From an uncultured Clostridium sp. (GTDB taxonomy: Bacteria; Bacillota; Clostridia; Lachnospirales; Lachnospiraceae): 64,000 nt of DNA. The translations under genes and the position numbers were made by a program. Shown here piece after piece: positions 17,106 to 26,731 of this stretch. The notes beneath the pieces were generated by a model. It did no database searches. It saw nothing but the letters and a program-made list of their open reading frames with translations, and was not told the origin of the DNA. The stretch's first letter is position 1; the number at the start of each line of letters is the position of its first letter. The stretch is from the NCBI GenBank assembly GCA_946553025.1, contig CAMNRM010000007.1, forward strand, positions 36,594 to 100,593, in the 5' to 3' direction.

Positions 17106-18314
17106 TTACATCTTACCATCCAATGATTTTCCTGTTTCTATATGTTCAAAATTTGGCAAATATTCTTTTAAAATAGCAACCACCTTCTCTTTCGTTGCTT
17201 CTTCTTGGATAAACAAATGATTTAACTTCACAAATAATTTCTCTATTCGTTTCCTGTCTGGTAACTCTTTTCCAATAATGATACCTAAAGAAGAAAATCT
17301 TTCCCTGTCTGTTATTTCCGTATTGGTGAAAAATTCTTCAAAAGCTTTCTCTCCGGATGTATCAGACAAAGAATAATGAACAGGATAATATCTACTTCCC
17401 TGTTTCAGTTCTTCTGCCTTTTCAATAGCTTCTTTATCCGATGCACATTTAAGTACATCATAACCATGCTTATAAAGAAGTTCGGTTCCAATTTCATCAA
17501 ACGTCATCATCTGTGCTTTTTCTAATTTCGGGAAGAAAATTTCCCGATTATTTCCAAGCATACAAGCAAGCATACAAATCTGACCACTTTCTTCTGGTGA
17601 TACAAAATATCTTTTAACATCTAATGGTGCAGATAATGGCTGTAATTTTTGAATTCTAGCCAAAAAACCAGCAGGAAGCGAGCCATTAGAAAAAGCAACA
17701 TTTGCAAATCGTGCTGTCTTTACTGGAAATCTATCAGAATAGCTAAAAATCAAATCTTCCATAATCCGTTTCGATGCTCCCATTATATTAACAGGATTCG
17801 CTGCTTTATCTGTAGACACGCAGAAATATTCTTCTGGCGGAAACTCTGAAATCAAATCTAATAATTGCTTTGCATGAAGAAGATTATTTTGAAGAAGGGC
17901 TTCTATGGAATAAATATCCTTCTCAGAACGCACATGTTTATGTGCAGAGAAATTTCCCACAATATCAAATCCCCCATGACTTACAAACATCTTTTTAAAA
18001 ATAGAAGATGCAAAGTCCATCGGATAAGTTACATAATGTTCAGGAACATATATTCCTTTTGTGGAACGCAAATCCCTTGTTAATTCTGCCAAGTTATTCT
18101 CATTTGTATCTACAACCACAAGCATTTTCGGCTTAAACAGCAAAACAGATTTAATAAATGAAGAACCAATAGAACCTGCTCCCCCTATAACAAGGATTGA
18201 TTTTCCCATAATTTTTTTTAAGATATCATCATAATTATTTTTAATATCTTCTAAAAACATGGAATTCTGTCGCTTAATAACATGAACCGCTATAAAATTT
18301 TCAAGATCAAACAT
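17106..18314 (-). CDS. NDP-HexNAc 4,6-dehydratase of the CapD/FlaA1 type (LegB role)
   Basis: 402-residue extended SDR enzyme. ILVIGGAGSIGSSFI (about 38-52) binds NAD, and VSTDKAANPVNIMGASKR carries the catalytic TDK and the MGASK that replaces the usual YxxxK in this group. It probably makes the 4-keto-6-deoxy intermediate that LegC aminates; gene order supports this. It is soluble, unlike the membrane-anchored PglF encoded near 30 kb, so the locus has two different dehydratases feeding two different amino sugars. It follows the flippase gene by 24 bp. Confidence 0.82.
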   Translation of the reverse strand: MFDLENFIAVHVIKRQNSMFLEDIKNNYDDILKKIMGKSILVIGGAGSIGSSFIKSVLLFKPKMLVVVDTNENNLAELTRDLRSTKGIYVPEHYVTYPMDFASSIFKKMFVSHGGFDIVGNFSAHKHVRSEKDIYSIEALLQNNLLHAKQLLDLISEFPPEEYFCVSTDKAANPVNIMGASKRIMEDLIFSYSDRFPVKTARFANVAFSNGSLPAGFLARIQKLQPLSAPLDVKRYFVSPEESGQICMLACMLGNNREIFFPKLEKAQMMTFDEIGTELLYKHGYDVLKCASDKEAIEKAEELKQGSRYYPVHYSLSDTSGEKAFEEFFTNTEITDRERFSSLGIIIGKELPDRKRIEKLFVKLNHLFIQEEATKEKVVAILKEYLPNFEHIETGKSLDGKM

Positions 18315-18338
18315 ATTTATACCTCTTTACAAATTTCA

Positions 18339-19853
18339 TCATTTAAACATCAACTGAAATAATCTTTTTAGCAATTTATAATCCATAATGATTAAAAAAA
18401 CAGTATATATAACTATACCAGTAAATAGATTTAATAATATTTTAAAGACATTGCTAGATATACTTACTATACTATTTATCATCATAAGCACTACTAACAT
18501 TCCTAATGATGCTAATATCAATTTCAATAAACTAGTCCATAACCTGAAAAAAGAAAAATAATTTTCATATTTCTTAATGGAAATAAATAAAAGTATACAA
18601 ACTGTTATATTCGATATTGTTGTTGCCAAGGCTAATCCAGATGCACCCATAAATTTTGATAAAAACAAATTAAGTATAATATTTATTACAATACCAAATA
18701 CTGCATTCACCATGGGAGTTTTTGTATTTCCACTGGAATAAAAATACTTAGACAATATCTCACGTACTGCTATAAATACAATTCCAAGTGCTGTATAAAA
18801 AAAGATATTTGATGTTCTTATTACTGAATCTAAATCAAAAGCACCCCTTCCAAATGCGATTTGTATAAGTTCTTTTCTTAAAATAATCACGCCTATAGTA
18901 ATAGGAAGTAGAATTGCAATTAATAATAATGAATAGTCTATCAAATCTTCAAATCGTTTTTTAAACTTTTTCTTCATATATGCTTCAGAAAACTTTTTAA
19001 AAGATACCGTTGAAACTGCACTCAAAATCAAAGCAGAAAAAACAACACTTAACTTATTTGCATAATTTAACGCAGTAATACTGCCTGAATTTAATCCAGA
19101 AGCAATTGCACGATCTATAATTCTGTTAATTTCAGCAATTCCTACACCTACAGCTACAGGAATCACTTTATATAATACTTTTCTTAAATCATCCCAAGCT
19201 TGTTCAAACATGATTTTTTCTAAAAAAACCTCTCTACGAGGCAAAACTAAAAGTAACAGATTTATAATAATCCCCCAAATTGTACCCCACACTACTGCTT
19301 TTATTCCCATTACATTGGCACTTAAAACCATTATCAAAATAATTAAAATATTTTGGGACAACGCTGATACTGAAGGATAAAAGAAATTGTCATCTGAATT
19401 ATAACAAATCGCAAATACATTAATTAGCACTGTTCCAATTATTGAAGGAAACAAAATTTTTGTAAATTGTAGAGTCATTTGAAAAATTTCTCCATTAAAA
19501 CTAGGAGCAAATAATTTCACTATTTGAACAGAAAAAAATTCTGCCAATACTATGAATATTATACATAATAAAATGAACATAAACATAGCTGTTTTCAAAA
19601 AACTTTTAGCAGTATGTATTCCATAGTTTTCTTTTTTTTCAGTATATAAAGGTAACATAACTGTATTAATAGCACTTGAAATAATAGCAAATAATGTAAT
19701 AGGAATTTGATTTGCCATAACAAAGGCATCCGCAGACACACTTGTCCCAAAATAGTAAGCAAATACGGATTCACGTATAAATGCTATTACTTGTGATAAT
19801 ATAGTTATTATCATCAGTACGCTGACTGTATTTTTTACTCTATTTACTCTCAT
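18339..19853 (-). CDS. MurJ/MviN-type lipid flippase (Wzx role)
   Basis: 504-residue MOP-superfamily membrane protein with about 14 hydrophobic segments; it starts MRVNRVKNTVSVLMIITILS and contains SADAFVMANQIP, the signature region of MurJ. In this locus it would flip the undecaprenyl-linked repeat unit across the membrane for polymerisation by the Wzy-like protein encoded three genes upstream. A role as a second peptidoglycan flippase cannot be excluded. Its start overlaps the stop of the FrhB-like gene by 4 bp. Confidence 0.85.
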   Translation of the reverse strand: MRVNRVKNTVSVLMIITILSQVIAFIRESVFAYYFGTSVSADAFVMANQIPITLFAIISSAINTVMLPLYTEKKENYGIHTAKSFLKTAMFMFILLCIIFIVLAEFFSVQIVKLFAPSFNGEIFQMTLQFTKILFPSIIGTVLINVFAICYNSDDNFFYPSVSALSQNILIILIMVLSANVMGIKAVVWGTIWGIIINLLLLVLPRREVFLEKIMFEQAWDDLRKVLYKVIPVAVGVGIAEINRIIDRAIASGLNSGSITALNYANKLSVVFSALILSAVSTVSFKKFSEAYMKKKFKKRFEDLIDYSLLLIAILLPITIGVIILRKELIQIAFGRGAFDLDSVIRTSNIFFYTALGIVFIAVREILSKYFYSSGNTKTPMVNAVFGIVINIILNLFLSKFMGASGLALATTISNITVCILLFISIKKYENYFSFFRLWTSLLKLILASLGMLVVLMMINSIVSISSNVFKILLNLFTGIVIYTVFLIIMDYKLLKRLFQLMFK

Positions 19854-20974
19854 ATTTTTAATTTTCTTAATAGCTTAAACCAGAATTTATACAAAAATAA
19901 ATATTTACTAAAAAAAAACTTATCCGGAAGATATATGAAATCTTTCTCAAATTTATCTTGATTTCTAGGAATTTGAAAATTTTCAACAAAATATTTATTT
20001 TTTTCTAAAATTTCTTCTTTTTTACAATTAAAGATTTCTATATTCTCCTTAATAGCACTAATAATATCTGCTCCATTTTTTGTATTTACAAAAATAGCAG
20101 ATACTCCCTTTTTTGTATCTACCTCAGGATAAAATTTATCTATCCCCCAAAAATCTCCAAGCGAAATATCTGCACTTCTATTATAACCCCTACACTTACA
20201 ATCAAAGCAACTTTTCCTCAAAGAATTATGATGTCCAAACATAAGATGATATATATTATCTACATGTTTTTCCTGAATTTTCTTATTTTTAAATTTAATA
20301 TTGTAAGAACCAACTTTCCATCCAAATCGCTTCGATCTAAAATTAAATGATTTTAAATCCCCATACTTTAATCTCATATAGTTTAAGTATTTTTGAAATA
20401 CACCTATTCTAGGAACACCATGACAAAATATTTCAAGAGTAATTAAATTATCATACTGATCTCCAAGATAATTTTTGATAGCTAACACCTGGCATGGAAC
20501 TCCTATAAATAATACAATTTTTTCAGTCTTTATGTATTTTTTAATGACAGTATATATGTCACTTAAATTTGACTCAACATACTTGCTTCCTCTAAAAAGA
20601 AAAATATCATTTTTATTTTTTGCTACTCTATGTAATACCATCCCTTTATTTACATCAAAATATGCACCAATAACAACACCTTTTTGAGAAATAACATATT
20701 CAGACACCTTACTAGCAATTCCACCTGAACTGCACTCAGTTGCTTCATCTCCTAAACACCAACCATAAAATGCATCTCCAATAGGTTGTTTTTTTACAGA
20801 ATTATTTTCAATAAAGCATACTTTATTACATAAATTGCAATCAGTGCATTTATCAATATCAATATTTGGTCTATATTCACCTGATAAAGATATATCTAAA
20901 CTGATACAATGTCTTGGACAAGCAGCCACACAAGCACCACATCCTGTACATTGAAAATTACTTACATCAACCAT
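19850..20974 (-). CDS. FrhB-like iron-sulfur protein of polysaccharide loci
   Basis: 374 residues. The first 70 hold two 4Fe-4S ferredoxin motifs (CTGCGACVAACPRHC and CTDCNLCNKVC). The rest matches the coenzyme F420 hydrogenase/dehydrogenase beta-subunit family (SGGIASKVSEY, GVPCQVLAIKNYL, EIFCHGVP, CFDCKCRG, ADISLGDFWGID). Such proteins often sit next to a polysaccharide pyruvyltransferase gene, as here, in Bacteroidetes and Clostridia; their reaction is not established. A redox step on a sugar or lipid intermediate is likely. F420 itself is not expected in this organism, so a flavin is the better guess for the cofactor. Confidence 0.82.
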   Translation of the reverse strand: MVDVSNFQCTGCGACVAACPRHCISLDISLSGEYRPNIDIDKCTDCNLCNKVCFIENNSVKKQPIGDAFYGWCLGDEATECSSGGIASKVSEYVISQKGVVIGAYFDVNKGMVLHRVAKNKNDIFLFRGSKYVESNLSDIYTVIKKYIKTEKIVLFIGVPCQVLAIKNYLGDQYDNLITLEIFCHGVPRIGVFQKYLNYMRLKYGDLKSFNFRSKRFGWKVGSYNIKFKNKKIQEKHVDNIYHLMFGHHNSLRKSCFDCKCRGYNRSADISLGDFWGIDKFYPEVDTKKGVSAIFVNTKNGADIISAIKENIEIFNCKKEEILEKNKYFVENFQIPRNQDKFEKDFIYLPDKFFFSKYLFLYKFWFKLLRKLKI

Positions 20975-20977
20975 TAT

Positions 20978-22083
20978 TTATTCTCCTCCAACAATCTGTT
21001 TTATATAATTCAGAGAAATATTACGGTTACTATTTAAGTTATTATTAACCATCTTATAATCGATACTTTTTCTTTCAGAAGATATTCCTAATTCAATATA
21101 TCTATTGCCAATTTCTAAAATTTCATACAGATTCTCAATTCTTTCGTTTCTTGTACTTCTTCTAATATTATAAAATTCTTTATTAAAAATAATGGAAAAT
21201 GACGTGGCATGAAATGAATCAGTAATAACAAATTCTGCGTCTTTAATCAAAGAAACAAATTGTTCTGGCGATACAAGACTTAAATATACATTACCTCTAA
21301 GGTACTTAAAAGGATGTAGGTTCAAAATAACAACCTTCCCTTTAAATCCCTTTAATAAATAGTTTATAATTGTCTGATCACTTCTTTCATGGCTTATCAT
21401 GAATACAAATGCATATTTTTCTTTAACTAATTTATGAATACCTGAACATAAATCTGACCACTCATTAGCAGATAAAAGAAATACAGGATCGAGTGTTGAT
21501 AAAATAGATCTATTCAACAGTATTTCTAACCATTCTGCTGATTTTTTTCTCTAATAGAAATTTGTTTAAACCGTTTTGTATACATTACAAACTTTAATTC
21601 TTGGTCTTTTGAAGGGTGTTCAGCAATACTTGCAGAATATGCATAAAATAATTTTGTACACACTTTATTGCTAAAATTTAGAAAATAAACATCATCATCA
21701 AACAAATTTAAGTTCCATATTTGATCACTGCCACATACAAGAATGTCATAAAAAAGACTTTTTTCCAATTCTTTTTTATTATTGATAAGGCTTCCTTTAA
21801 TATTTAATCTCTCCCTTTTAAATTCATCAAAAAATATCCATAGTTGTTTTCTATTCTTTCTATATTTATACCTAAAAAAAATCAATATATTATAAATAAT
21901 ATTTTTCACACTACTACAAGCTTTATATTCTTTTCTTCCTGAAACTGCTTCATCTTTACAATAATTAATAACATCAACTACTTCAGCTCCAGCATTCAAA
22001 AGGGAACAGCGTAAAGCATAACACTGAAGTACAGCTCCATAATTAATTGCATGAGAAGTTGTAATAATACCTATTTTACTCAT
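20978..22083 (-). pseudogene. Polysaccharide pyruvyltransferase, frameshifted at an A7 run
   Basis: Family that adds pyruvate ketals to capsule sugars (WcaK/CsaB). The N-terminal half (IGIITTSHAINYGAVLQCYA, VCGSDQIWN, YSASIAE) reads from ATG 22083 through ISIREKNQQNG to a stop at 21526. The other half (LDPVFLLSANEW, VILNLHPF, FVITDSFHATSFSIIF) is in the minus-one frame to 20978. The frames meet at seven A residues (minus strand, 21548-21542): one more A gives ISIREK then KSAEWLEILL in one open frame. This may be a slippage-prone on/off tract, a programmed minus-one shift or transcript slippage at AAAAAAA, plain decay or a sequence error. Confidence 0.85.
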
Positions 22084-22092
22084 AATTGATTA

Positions 22093-23316
22093 TTATCTCC
22101 TATCGCTAATTCTAAATCTAACAATGCTATACCTTGAAAAATCTCTATTATCACAAACTTCAAATACAATCCAATAAAATAGGTACCATGCATTGAATAA
22201 AATTGTCTGTGTAAATGATGATATAAAAATCAGGAGTAAAATAACTCTTCCAAGTTCACTTTTTGATGCTTTATTTTTTCTGAATACATTCAAATACAGC
22301 AGAAATCCAAAAAAACCAAAACTTACAAGAACCTGCGACATTGTTGTTATATATCCAAACAAAACTGTTCTTGTCAAGGGCATCCAAAAAAAATCAAAAT
22401 TTCCATTTTTAAGATATTCTGTTAAATTTCCAAAACCAATTCCTTTAATCTTATCTACCCAAGGCATTGCAAAATATATTTGAAATCCCTTAGTTAATCT
22501 AATATCATAAGCAAATATATTAATACTTTTGATTTTTTCAAATATAAATGAAAATTGTTCTATTCTAATTAATATACAAAAGGCAACTAAAGCAAAAAAA
22601 CATGCAATAATACTTTTTCTATATTTATTAACTGTATTCTTACCATAAATAACAAAATAATATCCCCAAACAATTACCATCAATATAATGCCCTGTGAAG
22701 AAGTTGAAGCAAAAATAGCAATAGATATTAACAAAGCACTTTTAAATTTATAGGAAAAAATCAAGTATGCCAACAAAGGAAGAATATAACTACAATATCC
22801 TTGTGGTTCTGTAAATAAGCCTGATACTCTATTTGAATTTTCTATCCAATAATGTTGATTTTCCTCTGCAACAGGTAATATCTGTATCGCATTCTGCATT
22901 ACACCAAAGATATTTGCCATAATAAATTGATAAATAACTATAATACTGCAAACTAAACCAACAACATAGTAAGCCTTAAAAAAATTTCTCTGATCAATAT
23001 GAAGTGAAAAAATCAAAATAAAAAGTGAAAAAAACATAAATAAATAGGTATTACGATTTTTTATAAAGGTCCCAGACATTAAATATATAATTAATTGTTG
23101 TATTATTGTATAACAAATAAAAGACATCATCGATTTGTTTATATAAGCTGCCTTACCTTTAAATAAAAATAAATATATACAATAGCAAAAAATTAAAACA
23201 AGGCCATAAGACATCAAAGGCAAATCATATTGCGCTAAAACAGAAAATGTTGCCAATATTATTCCACCTACAAGCTTATAAATCTCTCGATGTTTATTGA
23301 TTATATTTTCAGTCAT
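22093..23316 (-). CDS. Wzy-like polysaccharide polymerase
   Basis: 407-residue membrane protein with about 11 hydrophobic segments and one larger loop (about residues 140-170, NQHYWIENSNRVSGLFTEPQ), the architecture of O-antigen/capsule polymerases. The RVSGLFTEPQGYCSYI stretch resembles the conserved loop of the O-antigen ligase/Wzy superfamily. It would polymerise flipped repeat units on the outer face of the membrane. Sequence identity in this family is low, so the call rests on topology and position. Confidence 0.75.
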   Translation of the reverse strand: MTENIINKHREIYKLVGGIILATFSVLAQYDLPLMSYGLVLIFCYCIYLFLFKGKAAYINKSMMSFICYTIIQQLIIYLMSGTFIKNRNTYLFMFFSLFILIFSLHIDQRNFFKAYYVVGLVCSIIVIYQFIMANIFGVMQNAIQILPVAEENQHYWIENSNRVSGLFTEPQGYCSYILPLLAYLIFSYKFKSALLISIAIFASTSSQGIILMVIVWGYYFVIYGKNTVNKYRKSIIACFFALVAFCILIRIEQFSFIFEKIKSINIFAYDIRLTKGFQIYFAMPWVDKIKGIGFGNLTEYLKNGNFDFFWMPLTRTVLFGYITTMSQVLVSFGFFGFLLYLNVFRKNKASKSELGRVILLLIFISSFTQTILFNAWYLFYWIVFEVCDNRDFSRYSIVRFRISDRR

Positions 23317-23331
23317 AATAAAACTTTCCTC

Positions 23332-24525
23332 TCAAAGAAACTTTATATAAATATCATTGTATTGTTTTCCAATATTCTCCATAGAATATTTTTCTGCCAA
23401 ATTCATTATGTACTGATAATCCCAGGTTCTTCCAAGGGCTTTTATAATAGCTTCTGCAACCATTCTATCTTCCCTTTTATCAATAAGTATTACTGCCTTT
23501 TCATCATATAAATCTTGCATTGCGTCTAAATCTGAAAATGTAATTGTTGGTACACCATAGACAAATCCCTCAATTATAGATAACCCAAAACCTTCCGATT
23601 TACTCATCACTACATTTAAGTCTGCTTCTAACCACATTTTAGCAATCTTTTCTCGCGCAATAAATCCATGGTATATTACAATTTGATCAAGCTGTAACAA
23701 TTTTATTTCTTTCTCAATATCAATATCTTCCGACTTTCCTCCTATTATATGAACTTGTAATTTACTTTTCAGTTCTTGTGGTAACAGTGTACATGCACGT
23801 AATAACTGCATCTGATTTTTAGATTTTTCAATGGTTCCAATACATAAGATATGATATTTATTATTTTTCTTTTCAGTTTTATATACTTTTTTAATATGTG
23901 TTCCATTTAAGACAACAATAATATTATTCCCAGATAAATTATATCTGTTAATAATATTATCCTTTACTCCTGAACTGACAACAGTTGTAACTATCTTGTC
24001 CCTTTCTAATTCTTTCAACGCCAAATATTCATAATCCTTTTCTATTTGCGGTAAATTAATACTCTCATTTAATCCATTTAATCCGTGTAAGGTAACAATA
24101 TACTTATAGCCTTGCTTTTTACACAATTCAATAATAGGTTTTGTCTGAAAAGTTAATCCATGTATGTGTATAATATCAGGATTAATCTTTTTAAAACAAA
24201 ATTCAACACTTCCTCGATTTAAATAATAATATATATATCTTATTCTATTTTTAAAAGGAGTATTAAATGAAAAAAAAAGCTTTAAACCATAGTAAAAATC
24301 TTTAATTCTAATGTGTTTAATAAAATCAAATTTTGTATGTTTACAAGCGATATATGATTCCGTATATCCTTTTGTAAATTGATGCGTAAGCAAATATGTT
24401 TCCTGCAATTTAGAAACTTCTTTTAATATATCATTTACCATATAGCCAAATCCTGAAGATGTCCTAGTGAATTCCTTATGATTCAAATCATAGATATATG
24501 GTGCAAAAAACAATATCTTCATCAT
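23332..24525 (-). CDS. GT4-family glycosyltransferase
   Basis: 397 residues with the two Rossmann domains of GT-B enzymes. FAPYIYDLNHKEF opens the N-terminal domain, DIIHIHGLTFQ and VTLHGLNGL are typical of its acceptor side, and the donor side shows ILCIGTIEKSKNQ and SKSEGFGLSIIEGFVYG (the E-x7-E motif of retaining GT4 enzymes). It transfers one sugar of the capsule repeat unit on the cytoplasmic face; the sugar is unknown. Either of the first two ATGs could be used. Confidence 0.85.
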   Translation of the reverse strand: MMKILFFAPYIYDLNHKEFTRTSSGFGYMVNDILKEVSKLQETYLLTHQFTKGYTESYIACKHTKFDFIKHIRIKDFYYGLKLFFSFNTPFKNRIRYIYYYLNRGSVEFCFKKINPDIIHIHGLTFQTKPIIELCKKQGYKYIVTLHGLNGLNESINLPQIEKDYEYLALKELERDKIVTTVVSSGVKDNIINRYNLSGNNIIVVLNGTHIKKVYKTEKKNNKYHILCIGTIEKSKNQMQLLRACTLLPQELKSKLQVHIIGGKSEDIDIEKEIKLLQLDQIVIYHGFIAREKIAKMWLEADLNVVMSKSEGFGLSIIEGFVYGVPTITFSDLDAMQDLYDEKAVILIDKREDRMVAEAIIKALGRTWDYQYIMNLAEKYSMENIGKQYNDIYIKFL

Positions 24526-24571
24526 CTTCTCCTGTTATTATCATAATTTTTGCATTTTAAATAAATATATA

Positions 24572-25681
24572 TTAATTCTTTTGTATATTCTGAGAAATTT
24601 GACTTAACACCTTTTTTAATTCATCTATTGAACAGGGAACAAAAATCTTATTTTTATCTGAATATTCCTTTTTTAAATCATCTATTGTTCGTAAGTATTT
24701 TTCATCTATTTGGAAACAATTCTTTAAAATTTTATAAATAAAAATCACATATGGTTCTTGATTCATTATCTGTTTTGGAGAAAAACATGCTGTCGAAAAA
24801 ATTGACAATAATATTTTATTATTCATATCAAAAGAATCCATAATAATTTCAAACGGAACCCTATCTTTATAAATTCTGCAATCCATTGGATAATTTATTC
24901 TTCTGGAAGCAGGATGTAGTTTAATTAAAACATTATCTTTCCCCACCACATCGCAACAAATTTCAGCTATTCTAAATTGTGCCTCCCTTATCTCATTACT
25001 TTCCAAATTCTGATCAAACAAAATTAATGACCTAGACAACAGGACTATATTATCATTTCTTACATTAAATACTTTCAAAATATTTTTTCTAGCCTTATCC
25101 ATACTGACATGATTTATCTTTATCAATTTAACATTTATATGATTACCTAATCTTATCTTTTCAGGCATTCGTAAAAAAACAACTTCTGTATCATCAATTA
25201 AAACTTTACCAAATAAAACTTTATCTGCTAATTTTCTAAAAAAAGAAGGTTTAATATCTAAACATCCATATGTATAAGTTCCCTCATCATATAAGCCAAG
25301 CCTACTTCCTTTTTTCTTAAAATATGCATATATATTTTTACTCGGATAATCAACATAACCCATAAAAACAAAATAGTAATTTTTATTTTTATTAGGCAAT
25401 GAATTCCACATTTTGTTTCTACCTACAATAGACTGTGCAATATATAATATTCTGAAAATAACATCCTTTTTACTTCTGACATGCTCCGTAGAAATCTTTT
25501 CAAATAATTCTGTCCATATATAAATATTTAAAAAATATCCAAGACTTGAAAGATAATTCATATCATAAGATTCCGCAATACTTTGCCTAGTAATAATTAA
25601 GTCTGCTTTTTCTTTTGTATTGATAACAATTGAAATAGCATTAAGTAATTGATATGAAGTACCACATATAAACAAATTCAT
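24572..25681 (-). CDS. Putative sialyltransferase-like glycosyltransferase (GT52/polysialyltransferase group)
   Basis: 369 residues. The opening MNLFICGTSYQLLNAISIV resembles the first strand of GT52 and alpha-2,8-polysialyltransferase-like enzymes, LGLYDEGTYTYG (about 130) matches their D-E-G motif, and VLIKLHPASRR (about 250) matches the conserved HP motif. It follows that it could use the CMP-nonulosonate made by genes 10-18 kb downstream. Similarity to characterised enzymes is weak by eye. ATG 25681 is chosen: TGGAGG lies 6 bases before it and overlaps the alternative ATG at 25693. Confidence 0.6.
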   Translation of the reverse strand: MNLFICGTSYQLLNAISIVINTKEKADLIITRQSIAESYDMNYLSSLGYFLNIYIWTELFEKISTEHVRSKKDVIFRILYIAQSIVGRNKMWNSLPNKNKNYYFVFMGYVDYPSKNIYAYFKKKGSRLGLYDEGTYTYGCLDIKPSFFRKLADKVLFGKVLIDDTEVVFLRMPEKIRLGNHINVKLIKINHVSMDKARKNILKVFNVRNDNIVLLSRSLILFDQNLESNEIREAQFRIAEICCDVVGKDNVLIKLHPASRRINYPMDCRIYKDRVPFEIIMDSFDMNNKILLSIFSTACFSPKQIMNQEPYVIFIYKILKNCFQIDEKYLRTIDDLKKEYSDKNKIFVPCSIDELKKVLSQISQNIQKN

Positions 25682-25805
25682 TATAACCTCCATTTTTATT
25701 TAAAATGCTTTATATAAATTCAGAATCTTTGAAAATATTGTACTTCTAATTTCTTTTTTCGTCTACGTTCACAATGGATTTCTAATAAATTTCTATATAT
25801 TTGTT

Positions 25806-26717
25806 TTAAATAATGCCTACTCCTCTGCAAACTTCAGTATATTGATTAATAACATCCTGAATTGCCTTTGGGACAGGACCATCCACAACAAGTACAATTT
25901 CTGAGGGCCTAACTGTCTGGTTAATAATACTATTAAGTGCAATATCAAACCATTCTGCGTTATCCTTTCTATAAACAGACATAGCTACAGAAAATGGAGG
26001 AAACTTTATTTTTCTTAGTTTTTTTTCACTTTCACTCTTCTTATATAAATCTTTTTTTATTGGAGTATATGGCTTTCTTATAAATCTAAACATTTTACTT
26101 CTTAGCCAATTAGGTGCAACTACCTCTCCGCAAAATCTAATAATCACATTATAGATGTATCTTGGTATACTAATTAATTTATGCATAAGCATATATTTTT
26201 GAATCAACTGCTCACTTTTAAAATATTTCCATCCACCTCTTCTGGCACTCATATCCTCACCTGTCCTGACATTTACAAGAGCAACAGGTATATTTTCAAA
26301 AGTATATCCTCTCTCCATCATACGTATCCAAAGATAATAATCTTCATTACAAAACCAGTCCCTATATCCTCCTGAATTCTGTACAGCTGTCTTCTTATAC
26401 ATCACTGTCATATGATTCATAGCACAACGTTTCTTCATATCTTTTTTAATCGTTGCATCTGTTTTAGCCACAACTCTTTCTGCTCTGATATTTGATGGAC
26501 TGCCAATAAACTCCGTTATATTTCCTCCAACAATATCTACATTTGGATGTTTTAAAAACGTTTTCAACTGTAGTTCAAAGCGTCTGCTCATTGCAATATC
26601 ATCGCTATCCATTCTTGCAACAAGTTCATAATCACAGTTTTTTAATGCCTCTCTAAGGGCATTCCCTAATCCTTTATTTTCCTGCAGATAAATTGTTTTA
26701 AAAGCTATTGTATCCAT
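25806..26717 (-). CDS. GT2 glycosyltransferase with permuted N- and C-termini
   Basis: The 303-residue protein starts at MDTIAFKTIYLQENKGLGNA, which is normally about residue 50 of this GT2 group, and continues normally through ARMDSDDIA (the DxD donor site) and the GGYRDWFCNEDYYLWIRM acceptor region. Its last 70 residues read FSVAMSVYRKDNAEWFD, SIINQTVRPSEIVLVVDGPV, AIQDVINQYTEV, which is the normal N-terminus. The two ends would join without a gap. Either a circular permutation through tandem duplication made a working enzyme, or recombination between two tandem copies left a fused remnant. AAAGGAGATAAGCTTA precedes the ATG. Confidence 0.75.
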   Translation of the reverse strand: MDTIAFKTIYLQENKGLGNALREALKNCDYELVARMDSDDIAMSRRFELQLKTFLKHPNVDIVGGNITEFIGSPSNIRAERVVAKTDATIKKDMKKRCAMNHMTVMYKKTAVQNSGGYRDWFCNEDYYLWIRMMERGYTFENIPVALVNVRTGEDMSARRGGWKYFKSEQLIQKYMLMHKLISIPRYIYNVIIRFCGEVVAPNWLRSKMFRFIRKPYTPIKKDLYKKSESEKKLRKIKFPPFSVAMSVYRKDNAEWFDIALNSIINQTVRPSEIVLVVDGPVPKAIQDVINQYTEVCRGVGII

Positions 26718-26731
26718 TAAGCTTATCTCCT

